Part shown: one piece after another, positions 54,614 through 64,000 of the stretch
Layout of the letters: every line of letters starts with the position of its first letter
How positions within the stretch are numbered: position 1 is the stretch's first letter
Assembly: GCA_012934845.2 (NCBI GenBank)
Contig: WNNJ02003290.1
Coordinates: 1-64,000 of the forward strand
Reading direction: 5' to 3'
DNA: 64,000 bases
DNA from: Pomphorhynchus laevis
Lineage: Eukaryota; Acanthocephala; Palaeacanthocephala; Echinorhynchida; Pomphorhynchidae
Made by a program: the position numbers and the translations under genes
Notes under the pieces: generated by a model
The model's database searches: none
What the model saw: only the letters and a program-made list of their open reading frames with translations
Told to the model about the DNA's origin: nothing

Positions 54614-57600
54614 GCTCGCTTCGCTCGCGGATTGAGCTCAATCATTTTATAAAAAGTCATGCCTAAAAAAGAGCGCTCTCAGATCCCTGATTATTCCTGT
54701 CAGTTCCGCTCGCTACGCTCGCGGATTGAACTCAATCTCTTTATAAAAAGTCATGCCTAAAAAAGAGCGCTCTCAGATCCCTGTTCCTGATCAAGAATCT
54801 TCCACATCGGGATGCAATGATGGTTATATCAGTTTTGAAGTTGGATGCGATTCCGAAGATTGTGATGTATGGACACTTGTTCGTGTTAAAATATCCGACC
54901 ACTCGGTGTATAAACGTAAACAGTTCACATGCGGTTTTTGTACATCAGTACGACTACTACAGTTATCCTGCTCCTTTACTCCTGTATCACACAGGACCAC
55001 TCAGACCAATGCTGTTTTAGATGTCTCCCTCGCATCAACACCTGACTTTGCATCTTATAATCCCATTATTGAACCTACTCTCTCACACACTCCTCGTTCA
55101 ATTACGAACCAAAATTCCATTAATCTTCCTCATTCTAACAATGCTAACGGTATAGCTTTTCATCTCGTACCTCCTCTTTCCTATTCATCCCCCAATCTAA
55201 ATAAATCTCAAACTTCTTTATTCTCTTCACGTATTCCTTAATCGACCTCCCCGTATCACTTCTCAATAATTTACATCATTCCGTAAAAATCATATTCAGT
55301 AAGATCTCCGATCAACCGATTCAACACTCCACTCATGTTTCACATTCTACAACCTATCTTAATTCTCCTTACTCTACCTCCCACGTATCACTTTCCAATA
55401 ATCTACATCCTTCCATCAGAATCATTTTCAGTAACATTTCCGATCAACTGATTCAACACTCTACTCCTGTCACACATGTCCCAACCTATCTTAATTATCC
55501 TTACTCTACATCCCACGTAACACTTCCAAATAATTTACATCCTTCCTTTAAAATCATCTCCAGTCACATCTCTGATCAACAGATTCAACACCCGCTCCTG
55601 TCACACTTGCTCCAACCAATATTAATTTTCTATCAAGCACCCCTGTCATTTCCACTTCTATCTGCTCATCTGCCTCGACTCCTACCAGCTCTGTCCGTCC
55701 ACCACTTTCACGAAATCGTTTTCCTTCGCGCGATCGCTGTATTATCATATCAAACTTAAAGCTTTCCGAATCTGCTTCTCCACAATCTCGCCTCGATGAT
55801 GATATATCTGCTTTCAGGTCCATCCTAACAACCATTCTTCCTGATGATAACCCATCCCTCTTCAATAATATCGCTCCTGTATCCTTTATTCGTTTAAACA
55901 AATCCACTAAATCCAATCATCTCAGTTCTCCACTCTTAAAAATCGTTTTCCGACATAGTTCACATGCCTCTTCGGTACTCTCCCAACGTTTTAAACTTCT
56001 TACCACTTCATTTACTTATCGTATCTTTCCTGACCGCTCCCCTACTGATATTGCCCAGCTCAATTTAGCTCGCATTGAGAAACATCGACGTGAAACAAAC
56101 GGCGAGTCATCCTTATCTATACGTCAAATCAACGGAAATTTTCACGTTGTACACACAAGGCCAAAAATTCGATGGCGTCCCATCTCTCCCCCTTGTCTTC
56201 TTCGCTAGTCGATCTCGCTCCTAAGCATACTTTTCGTCTTAGTCTATTCAACACTCGCTCCATTCTTCATAAAGCTGATATGCTTCTCGATATCTTCGAT
56301 CAATTATCTATCGATATTCTCTGCATTACCGAATCCTGGCACTCTGACTCCGACGATCTTGCTATTCGTCGTCTATGTCGCTCTGGTTGTTCTCTAGTTG
56401 AATCAGCTCGTCCAATTGCCTCTCATACATCTACTGCTTCTAACCATGGCGGTATTATTGCCATTGGTTGTCACCCAATGTCTCTACGTAAAATTAACGC
56501 TAGCATCCGTTACACCTCGTTTGAATTACTCATATGTAGATTATCAACACCTTTCCCGCTGGAACTTGTGATTGTATACCGTCCAGGTTCAGTTACCTAT
56601 CACGTATTTTCTTTAACCACCTTGCATATATTATGTCTCACTGTTCATTGTCTTATACTCTTTCTTTTGTTCTCAGTGACTTTAACATTCGTCTTGATCG
56701 CCCGTCTGACTCTGACTCTATCACTTTAACTATTTTTTCCTGATTTTAACTATATATTACTTTCAACAAGCCCAACTCATATTCTCGGCGGTGCTCTAGA
56801 CATCATGGTGTTCCTAACTGCTTCAATGACTATACATCCTTGTCAATTACTGATCCTGGTTTGTCCAATCATTTCCTTGTCACTCTTACTTTTTTCTTCA
56901 CTCTTTTCACTTCCTCTTAACTATTTATCTCCCGATGATCTCTGCATAGATCTCTGTATAATTCTGTATGATGATCTCTGTATGATTCTAAACTTACGTC
57001 AATCCTCAATAACCTTCTGCCTAGTCGACTTCAACGTTCTCAGCGCTGGCGCCATGCTCCCTGGTTCGATTCTGACTGTACTCTTTCTAAGCGTCGACTC
57101 CGTCACTCTTTTCGTATGTATAATCGCTTTCTTAAATGTTCTCCCAACTAAATCCCTCCAAATCTCCGTGATTCCTACTTTTCTCTACGCCGTTCACATC
57201 TCATTCTTATACGTACTAAACGTACTCTCTTTTGGCAAAATCAACTCGAGTCATCTTCCAACTCTAAATCTCATTGGAAAATCTTAAACTCAATTCTTTC
57301 ACGATCATCTACCCCTTGTAATATAAATCCTGATGAATTTTCTTCTTATCTACAAACTAAGCTATCTAATTTACTTTCCCTACTACCCATAGCCCCCTTG
57401 TACCCACTCTTCTCTTTAAATACTTCCCTCCCAGAACTATTCAACTTTCTTCCTGTTTCGTCTGATGAAGTTTCTTCAGTTCTGCTGTTATTACCTAATA
57501 AAACCTCTCCTTCTGACCCACTTGCCACTCACTTGCTTAAAAATATCTGCTCCTCTATCTTACTATTCCTAACCACATTGTTCAACTCGTCCATCCGTAG

Positions 57601-58287
57601 CCGTAGATTTCCTTCCGTCTGGAAATGCGCCACTGTTCGTCCTCTCATCCCTATCTCACTTCTCCCAGCTCTCTCTAAAGTCCTTGAACATCTCGTTCTT
57701 AAGCAAGTTAATACATATCTCTATTCCTCTAACTTATTTCCTCCCTTCCAAGCCGCTTTTCGCTCTAATTACTCTACCGAAATTGCCTGTCTTAAAGTTT
57801 ATAACGACTTACTCATATCGCGCGATCATAAATTATGTAGTGTCATAGTTTCTCTTGATCTATCGTGTGCTTTTGACATCGTCGATCACTCGATTCTTCT
57901 TAATCGTCTTCGTCATGATTATGGCTTCTATTTACCACTGTATCATGGTTTTCTTCATATCTATCAAACCGTACATTTCGCGTATATTCTAACTCTTCTC
58001 TCCCATCCTTCGTCCATCCCGTCCGGTGTTCCACAAGGCTCCGTATTAGGCCCTATGCTTTTCTCTCTTCTTTTCGGTGATTTGTCTTCGATTTCTTATA
58101 AATTTAACTTCCATGTTATGCAATATGCTGATGACATTCTCATCTATGCTCATGCACCTGTTTATCGTATTCACGATCTTAGTGTTTCCGCTTTGGACTG
58201 TCTTGTCTCAATATCCAATCATCTTTCTCCTCTTCGCCTTTCTCTGAATCCTGATAAATCCAAAATTATGTGGATCCTACCTCGACT
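54610..58287 (+). mobile_element. LINE C copy 2 with 5' end and ORF1
   Basis: The 5' UTR contains ATTTTATAAAAAGTC followed by ATGCCTAAAAAAGAGCGC, and this UTR plus ORF1 start is present twice, 93 bp apart (54610-54692 and 54703-54783), with one minisatellite unit between. ORF1 (54753-55241) has a zinc-finger-like CDSEDCDVW...FTCGFC, followed by a low-complexity repeat region (55240-55560) and the ORF1 C-terminus (55740-56185). Endonuclease from 56172 (FRLSLFNTRSILHKADMLLD, DILCITESWHSDSDDLAIR), RT at 57398-58280 (ELFNFLPVSSDEVSSVLLLL, SLDLSCAFDIVDHSILL, GVPQGSVLGPMLFSLLFGDL, QYADDILIYAHAP). It is cut at about 58287 by the fold-back repeat. Several frame changes. YADD is intact. Confidence 0.9.
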
Positions 58288-58460
58288 CCTAATTTTATCG
58301 GCAGGAAATTTTATTGCTGTCGTTGGTTGTTTTCTAACAGGATCCTTTGAGGATACATTTATATTATAAAAATAATTATATTATAAAAATGTATCCTCAA
58401 AGGATCCTGTTAGAAAACAACCAACGACAGCAATAAAATTTCCTGTCGATTAAATTAGGA
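58288..58460. repeat. Long fold-back (inverted repeat), arms of about 72 bp
   Basis: 58288-58360 is the reverse complement of 58387-58459, nearly perfect, with an AT-only spacer of about 26 bp that is itself close to palindromic. The right arm is the start of the tandem unit below. Confidence 0.93.
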
Positions 58461-59037
58461 TGATCCGGAAAGCACGTGGTTTGCTTAAAGAGGCTATGCC
58501 CATGCTACCACGTCAGCGAATTCTCGGAGATGCCTTTTCAATTTATCACAAGGCAGCCGAAACGACTGATGGTAGTTCACCCTACTGATGAGTGCTGCCG
58601 GCTACCATCAGATCGTCTAGGAGTGATAACGAAGTCTGCTCTGCTTGTAATCGAACTCCGGTTTTTGGCAAAATTCTTGATTATACAACTGTAGCTTGTA
58701 AGCTCCCGGAGAACAGTGTGAACCATTCAGCTCTTAAATTATAAAAATGTATCCTCAAAGGATCCTGTTAGAAAACAACCAACGACAGCAATAAAATTTC
58801 CTGCCGATTAAATTAGGATGATCCGGAAAGCACGTGGTTTGCTTAAAGAGGCTATGCCCATGCTACCACGTCAGCGAATTCTCGGAGATGCCTTTTCAAT
58901 TTATCACAAGGCAGCCGAAACGACTGATGGTAGTTCACCCTACTGATGAGTGCTGCCGGCTACCATCAGATCGTCTAGGAGTGATAACGAAGTCTGCTCT
59001 GCTTGTAATCGAACTCCGGTTTTTGGCAAAATTCTTG

Positions 59038-59038
<1 letters not shown>
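58382..59038 (+). repeat. Unidentified 358-bp unit in tandem (two copies)
   Basis: GTATCCTCAAAGGATCCTGT starts at 58391 and 58749, a period of 358 bp, with almost no differences. Copy 2 stops at an AT microsatellite. The unit holds a perfect 10-bp stem CTGATGGTAG/CTACCATCAG. Two short protein-like stretches share one plus frame: MIRKARGLLKEAMPMLPRQR followed by ILGDAFSIYHKAAETTDG, and further on NEVCSACNRTPVFGKILDY. I do not recognise the family. It is a repeat, perhaps derived from a gene. Confidence 0.6.

Positions 59039-59109
<71 letters not shown>
59036..59109. repeat. (AT)n microsatellite, about 35 units
   Basis: An uninterrupted run of AT dinucleotides at the truncation point of the second 358-bp unit. 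Confidence 0.98.
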
Positions 59110-59111
<2 letters not shown>

Positions 59112-60295
59112 CAATTCATACAAATTAAGTAATAAACAATTCTTACCTGGATTGAAGGTAAAATGTGATTGATCCTATAGAAGTTAATTTTAAAGAAAAA
59201 GATTTCACTTTTTGCATTTGTCAATTACATTGGAAATTCAAGAGGAAAATTTGTCAGTTTAATGTAAGATTACCTTTTTATTTCAGTGGTCGGTTTGATA
59301 TTATCCTCGTGTGGTTCTTTAAATCCTATCAGCATCATATCTTTTATAATTTCCTTACATTTTTATTGAAAATTAATATACACTGCGATAATATTTCCTT
59401 ACAAAGTACTATTTTTTTCAATTAATTAATGTTATGTTACATTCGAAAAGTAAAGTTTCCTTGGCCTTCATTCGGGAAAAAGTCCCTTTATATTCCCCCT
59501 ACTTGTCTCTATATTTTTCATAGACTTTTAATCCTAAATTTTTTATTGAGTATTTGCTATTTGTAAAAGTCATAGAAATTTTTGTTTAATTGTAGCTATT
59601 GATGTATTTTTGAATTTAATTTTAAGAAAACAAATCAGACGATAAATTTCGTCTATGAATATTCTATATTAGGTACAAATTGAAACAGTTAGTCTTAAGT
59701 AACAAACATAACATAAATGTCATGTTTGCCGATTCATAAATTGACAGTTGTTTGTTGAATATTTTAACTACAAAGCATTTATTACTATTCTCACAGAAAT
59801 GCTAAACCAATATTACTCCTATTCCTGTTAAAGTTAAGCCTTACATCGTTGCATCTATTTCTGATAGCATACCATTTTTATGTATTCAACATAACTCCCT
59901 GCATTACATTCGACATTTAATTCTATAATGTGCTATCTCTGAAATTTAGAGTTTACTTTCTCGATTAAGAGTTGAATTCATATCTACTAATTGACTATAA
60001 CATTGAAAAAAGGTTCTGCTTTAATTTCTTTAAAGAAAAATAGCTTCATATTATTAAATAAATCTAATTTATAAAATATAATTATTTAATTAGTATTTAA
60101 TTATTTATTACTTAATTATTTATTTTATCTGTCATTGAAAATCAAGCTTATTTATTGAATTATCTAATTTATAAAATATAATTATTTAATTAGTATGCAA
60201 ATTATGTCAGAACTGTTTATTTAGGTATTTCAGAATTCAAATGTTCTGAAACAATAAACGCAGCTTATTTGAATAAATAAAGATTTCTTAAATAT
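59110..60295. other. AT-rich intergenic region, no gene supported
   Basis: The 86-codon frame at 59165-59425 is rich in Phe/Ile/Lys and shows no motif. A short repeat (TCTAATTTATAAAATATAAT) occurs at 60062 and 60163. Confidence 0.5.
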
Positions 60296-60297
60296 TC

Positions 60298-60420
60298 AGG
60301 AACGATAAGGTGTAATGAAAAGTCAACAAAATTATTATATATCGCTAGTAACTACTAGCATCTTCAGAAATTGAAAAAATAATTTCCAATTTCTGAAGCT
60401 GATTTTTTTCTCGCTTGAAT
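60298..60420 (+). repeat. Left copy of an inverted repeat flanking LINE E
   Basis: Contains TCAACAAAATTATTATATAT, then CTAGTAACTACTAGCATCTT and CAGAAATTG. The reverse complement lies at 63605-63690. The core GCTAGTAACTACTAGC is itself nearly palindromic. Confidence 0.7.
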
Positions 60421-60424
60421 ATCA

Positions 60425-60534
60425 ACTAAATTTTATCTTATATTCAACAGCATAACGAGTACAGCTCAAAGTCAAGCATTATAAAAACTAAAATTAATTT
60501 AAATACAAAATAAATTGTCGTTTTAAATTATTAT
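60425..60534 (-). mobile_element. LINE H 3' tip (CR1-like)
   Basis: Reads TTTGAGCTGTACTCGTTATG, then CTGTTGAATATAAGATAAAA on the minus strand, similar to the tips of LINE F and LINE G. LINE E begins immediately beside it. Confidence 0.55.
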
Positions 60535-63400
60535 TTCGCCAAACAGACGAGCAAAGCTCATAGTTGCACAGTTTAAAAAAGCAAAAGTAAAGAACAAAAG
60601 AGAGACTCACAAACAAAAGTCAAAAAAGTTCATGTTTGAATGCTGAAACCGATATTAAGTTGACAATTTCTTCACTTAATCGGTTCCACTTACCTACGAT
60701 TCGGTGTCCAAATTGTACAGTTTTAGAGCGTATAACTCGGCGATGGGCTAAAGTAAAATTGTGTCCACGCAAAGCCCGACTTTTCCGAACAGTCATCAAT
60801 TCTCTTAAGACGTAATTCCCTTTGTGTAAAGCTTCCCATGTTGAACACATATCTCGCCGAAACCGAAGGTCGCTTATAGAAACCATACCAAGTTTTTTAG
60901 CCTTTCATTATAAGGTAAGGCTTTAACTGAATTTACGAGCTTTGTTGCATGGCGCAGCACATTTTCAATTCTAATTTTCTCGTATGATGTTCTTGGGAAC
61001 GAACATTGTGATGCATAGGTAAGATGACTGATCACAAATGCGTTGGCGAGTGCTCTAAATGAAACGACTTAACATACTAAAAGTTCTACGAATCATTCCA
61101 ACCATTCGATTTGCTTTTGAGCAAGCCAACTCAGTATTCCAACTAGTCGAAAAATCATTCGCAACTACTATTCCAAGGTCGCTAAGACGAGTTACTACTT
61201 TAATGTTCTTATCCTCATGATAATAAGTTGGATACACACTATGACTGCGTGATTGTAAACGCATACAAGCAGACACTTCGATATATTCAGTGACAGACCA
61301 TTCATATAAGCCCAGTTGGAAATGCTGTCGATATCCGATTGAACTAGCACCGTGTCCGAATCTGACCGGATAGCCTGCCGAATTTTTAGGTCGTCTGCAT
61401 ATAAGAGAGAGTGTGAGTTCAAAATGGAAGGAAGGTCATTAATGAAAATACAGAATAACAATGGGCCGAGGACCGAACCCTGCGGAACTCCAACATTGAC
61501 CGGATAAGGATCAGAAAGAAAACCATTTACAACAACCTGATAGAATCTGTTAGATAAAAATTCTTTTATCCAGCGAATAATAAGCGGATCAATGTTAAGA
61601 GCACGCATTTTCTGAATCAAGATGTCATGTGGAACCATATCAAACGCTTTTGAAAAATCAATAAATACTATATCAACATCAAAGACCTTATCAACTAACG
61701 AACCCCAGCTATTCTGGGCAATCAAGAGATTAGTGATTGTAGCGATCCCTTCGAAATCCATGTTGATTGTTACACAATAATTTGTTGGATTCTAGATAAT
61801 CGCTTAGAATGCGGTATATTATCCTTTCCAAAACTCGACAGAATACACACGTTAGACTTATCGGGCGATAATTTTCAACTGAAGATGGATCACCTTTCTT
61901 CAAAACGGGCCTTATCAACGAAAGTTTCCAATTCATCGGGACACAACCGAAGTACAAGGAGGCGACACAAATCCAATATAGTGGTATGCCGATAACATCA
62001 GCGATATTCTTGAGAAATACCGGTAGTAAACGATCAGGACAAATAGAACCTGACGATTTAAGCCGCTTGAGCTCTAGCACTACATCATTAACAGAAAACA
62101 TCTGAAGAATGTTTATATTCGATGGACAGTACGAGGCATAGGTGACGGAGGGGGATTTACGAACTCCTATGCAAAAATGTTGAGCGAAAGCATTCGCTAT
62201 GTCATCATATTTAATCAATGTGCAACCATCAGTATCAACAAGTGAACCAATGTGTTTATTTTTGTTGTTGAAATTAGCATAATTGAATACGGATTTAGGA
62301 TTATGAATTGACATTTGAACAATTTTCTCTTCAAATTGACATTGTTTGAAGCGTTTAAGAAATGCGAACCGATTTCTGGCCTCTCCATACCTACAGTAAT
62401 TAATACTATTATTAGAAAACAACTGGAATTTCATTTTTTTAATTTTAAAGCATTATTTAACTCTTTGTCAAACTAAGGTTTATGGTGTATAAGATTTGCA
62501 ACGGTTTTACGGGGCGAAAATCGTATGAGTAATTCCTTAAGGGTGGCTTCTAACTGATAGCATGCCTTATCAACCCCAACATAAAACGGACTGAGCCATG
62601 AAATACTTAATAGATTCTGACGCACAAGTTCGAAGTTAGTTTTAAAATAATTTAAAAAATTCTGTTGTAATCTACAAGTTGAAGGACGTGTAAAATATGA
62701 GTAGAAATTGAGAACACAGTGATCTGACCTACCCAAAGGATCGGAGTGCGTAACTTTGTGTATAATGTATTTATTCGATGTTAGACAAATATCAAGTAGT
62801 GATTGATTTTCTTGGGAAAATCGGGTAAATTTTGAAACATGTTGGGTAAGGTTTAGCGAGTTAATCATATCAAGAAATAATAATGTGTACGGACTACACA
62901 CGGAAGATGTGTAGGTGTTCCAATCTACTGTCGCTAAGATTATGTCACCAACTATAAAAGATTTAATTTGGAACCAAACTCTAGAATGTAATCGATCAAG
63001 CAATAAACATCTGAAGTGGGATTGCGATAGATTAAGCCTAAAGTCACTGAACCAAGGGTAAAAAGAGACACACTACCCCCACAATAACTCGATTCCATCG
63101 GATGCTCGTACATCTAGCAATTTAAACACTAAACTATTATGCGCGTAGAGAATCACTCCACCATCCTTGCAGATAGATCTGTCAACTCGATAAGATGTAT
63201 AATTTTCAATCCAGATCTCAGCATCAGTAATTCTATCATGAAGCCATGTTTCAGTAATAGCAACTAATAGCGGATGCGAATTCTCAATGCGGAGTTTTAA
63301 TTCGTCAATTTTTGGAAGAAGACTACGGGCGTTCGTATATAATAACAAACATTCTAAGCTTAAATAGATCACACGATGTTGATCTGATAGTATGCTTGTT
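60535..63400 (-). mobile_element. LINE E (CR1-like), from endonuclease to 3' end
   Basis: Endonuclease (63372-63073; CLLLYTNARSLLPKIDELKL, AITETWLHDRITDAEIWIEN, CKDGGVILYAHN; 63003-62473; ATVDWNTY, GRSDHCVLNFYS), RT (62434-61195; LKSSGSICPDRLLPVFLKNI, NYRPISLTCVFCRVLERIIY, CNNQHGFRRD, FIDFSKAFDMVPHDILIQKM, GVPQGSVLGPLLFCIFINDL, LLYADDLKI), C-terminal block (60886-60600; RALRGHNFTLAHRRVIRSKT, VQFGHRIVGKWNRLSEEIV). The 3' tip has GAGC-AAA-GCTC (60549-60559). The frame changes a few times. YADD is intact. No ORF1 is visible. Confidence 0.9.
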
Positions 63401-63604
63401 TAAAAGATTCCATTAACACACATGCCCAAATAGAGTTGTTTTCGGCACTCCAACTCGGATGCGACTGATGTAAAATGAATGAATCCGCAAAGTTCTAGTG
63501 AACCGAATATACAACAGTACACGCGAAAAAATGATGTTCTTCGTGAAATATCTCCCGTATTAAGAAAATACCCAGTATATTGCAAAGATTTTGTAAAACA
63601 ATTT

Positions 63605-63690
63605 ATAAATTGTTTCCAATTTCTGAAAATGCTAGTAGTTACTAGGGATATATAATAATTTTGTTGATTTTCCCACTTTATTGTTCCGGA
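63605..63690 (-). repeat. Right copy of the inverted repeat flanking LINE E
   Basis: Reverse complement of 60298-60385 with a few substitutions. It starts about 200 bp beyond the LINE E endonuclease end. Confidence 0.7.
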
Positions 63691-63699
63691 ATATTTAAA

Positions 63700-64000
63700 A
63701 TACATCAGGATGGAAATATTTCTTAAGATTTCTCTAATAGCGTCAACCAATTTTAACAAATATAATTAAGAGGCAATAAATAGGAAACATTTGATTCGTT
63801 CACTAAACGTTTTTTAGTTGTCAGAGGACCTGATCCTGCAAGCGAACACCAATGCGACAGCCTGCGATTAAGCCACTCAGGTTAAGCACACCACCCCTGA
63901 ATTGCTTTGTTTACCAAAAGCGGTAAACAAAGATATGAAGTCGCGACCTGAATCTTGGTATTTGATCCGGGTAAAGTCTTCTAGAAAATAACATTAGCCC
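63700..64000. other. Window edge, no gene; perfect 11-bp hairpin at 63905-63932
   Basis: CTTTGTTTACC-AAAAGC-GGTAAACAAAG forms an uninterrupted 11-bp stem. The surrounding 63820-64000 is less AT-rich than the DNA to its left. I could not assign it. Confidence 0.4.

Noticed and set aside
59140-59160. CTTACCTGG as a U1 snRNA start or a splice donor
   Set aside because: Sequence beyond the nine bases does not resemble U1, and no exon can be supported next to it.
59165-59425. 86-codon plus-strand frame
   Set aside because: Biased composition typical of AT-rich non-coding DNA. No recognisable domain.
63400-63759. 119-codon minus-strand frame
   Set aside because: Part lies over the inverted repeat next to LINE E and the rest has no recognisable domain. 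Probably chance.

Overview
The window is AT-rich nuclear DNA from an animal, most likely an arthropod or another invertebrate. The evidence is a multi-exon chaperonin gene with GT-AG introns (one candidate intron is only 53 nt), abundant APE-type LINEs of CR1/Jockey-like character, Penelope-like (PLE) remnants and many AT-rich tandem repeats. I cannot name the species. The only host genes I can support lie in the left 24.2 kb.

Left part (1-7.9 kb): decayed PLE pieces (a GIY-YIG endonuclease-like piece on the minus strand near 1.5 kb, and reverse-transcriptase ends on the plus strand near 3.0-3.6 kb followed by a structured 3' module), a compact intronless gene for a 94-residue cysteine-rich repeat protein (5120-5404, minus, with a TATA box), and a 58-bp minisatellite.

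Central gene (7.9-23.5 kb, minus): a complete CCT7 gene (TCP-1 eta, a subunit of the TRiC/CCT cytosolic chaperonin). I reconstructed seven coding exons with matching phases, giving 536 residues. Its introns are loaded with repeats: an eight-copy 138-139 bp satellite in intron 1, PLE-derived inverted repeats of about 0.45 kb on either side of exons 4-5, and alternating P/Q repeats on both sides of exon 6. Inside intron 6 lie two further spliced-looking exons in the same orientation. They encode a sequon-rich, beta-rich polypeptide that is not part of normal CCT7. This is either a nested gene or an alternative 3' end of CCT7.

Right part (23.9-64 kb): a retrotransposon graveyard with no host gene that I can support, apart from a doubtful 56-codon signal-peptide ORF at 24.0-24.2 kb. 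I label the LINE families A-H for this window only. A is young and nearly open (44.76-48.34 kb). B has a tandemly duplicated ORF1 (32.9-38.1 kb). C and D share a 3' stem-loop. E and F are CR1-like copies, and G and H are seen only as 3' ends. A divergent RT of another clade sits at 30.4-32.6 kb with one part inverted. Insertion order can be read: A sits in D, D in C, and a truncated B also in C. A 20-bp minisatellite occurs three times, each time beside family C and in the same orientation relative to it.

Signals I find most worth checking: the two extra exons in CCT7 intron 6; the inverted repeats that could drive exon 4-5 circularisation; the covarying hairpin and crossing helices in the PLE 3' module; the 20-bp array linked to LINE C; the common 3' stem-loop of unrelated LINE families; and a 26-bp pre-miRNA-like hairpin at 50.66-50.72 kb.
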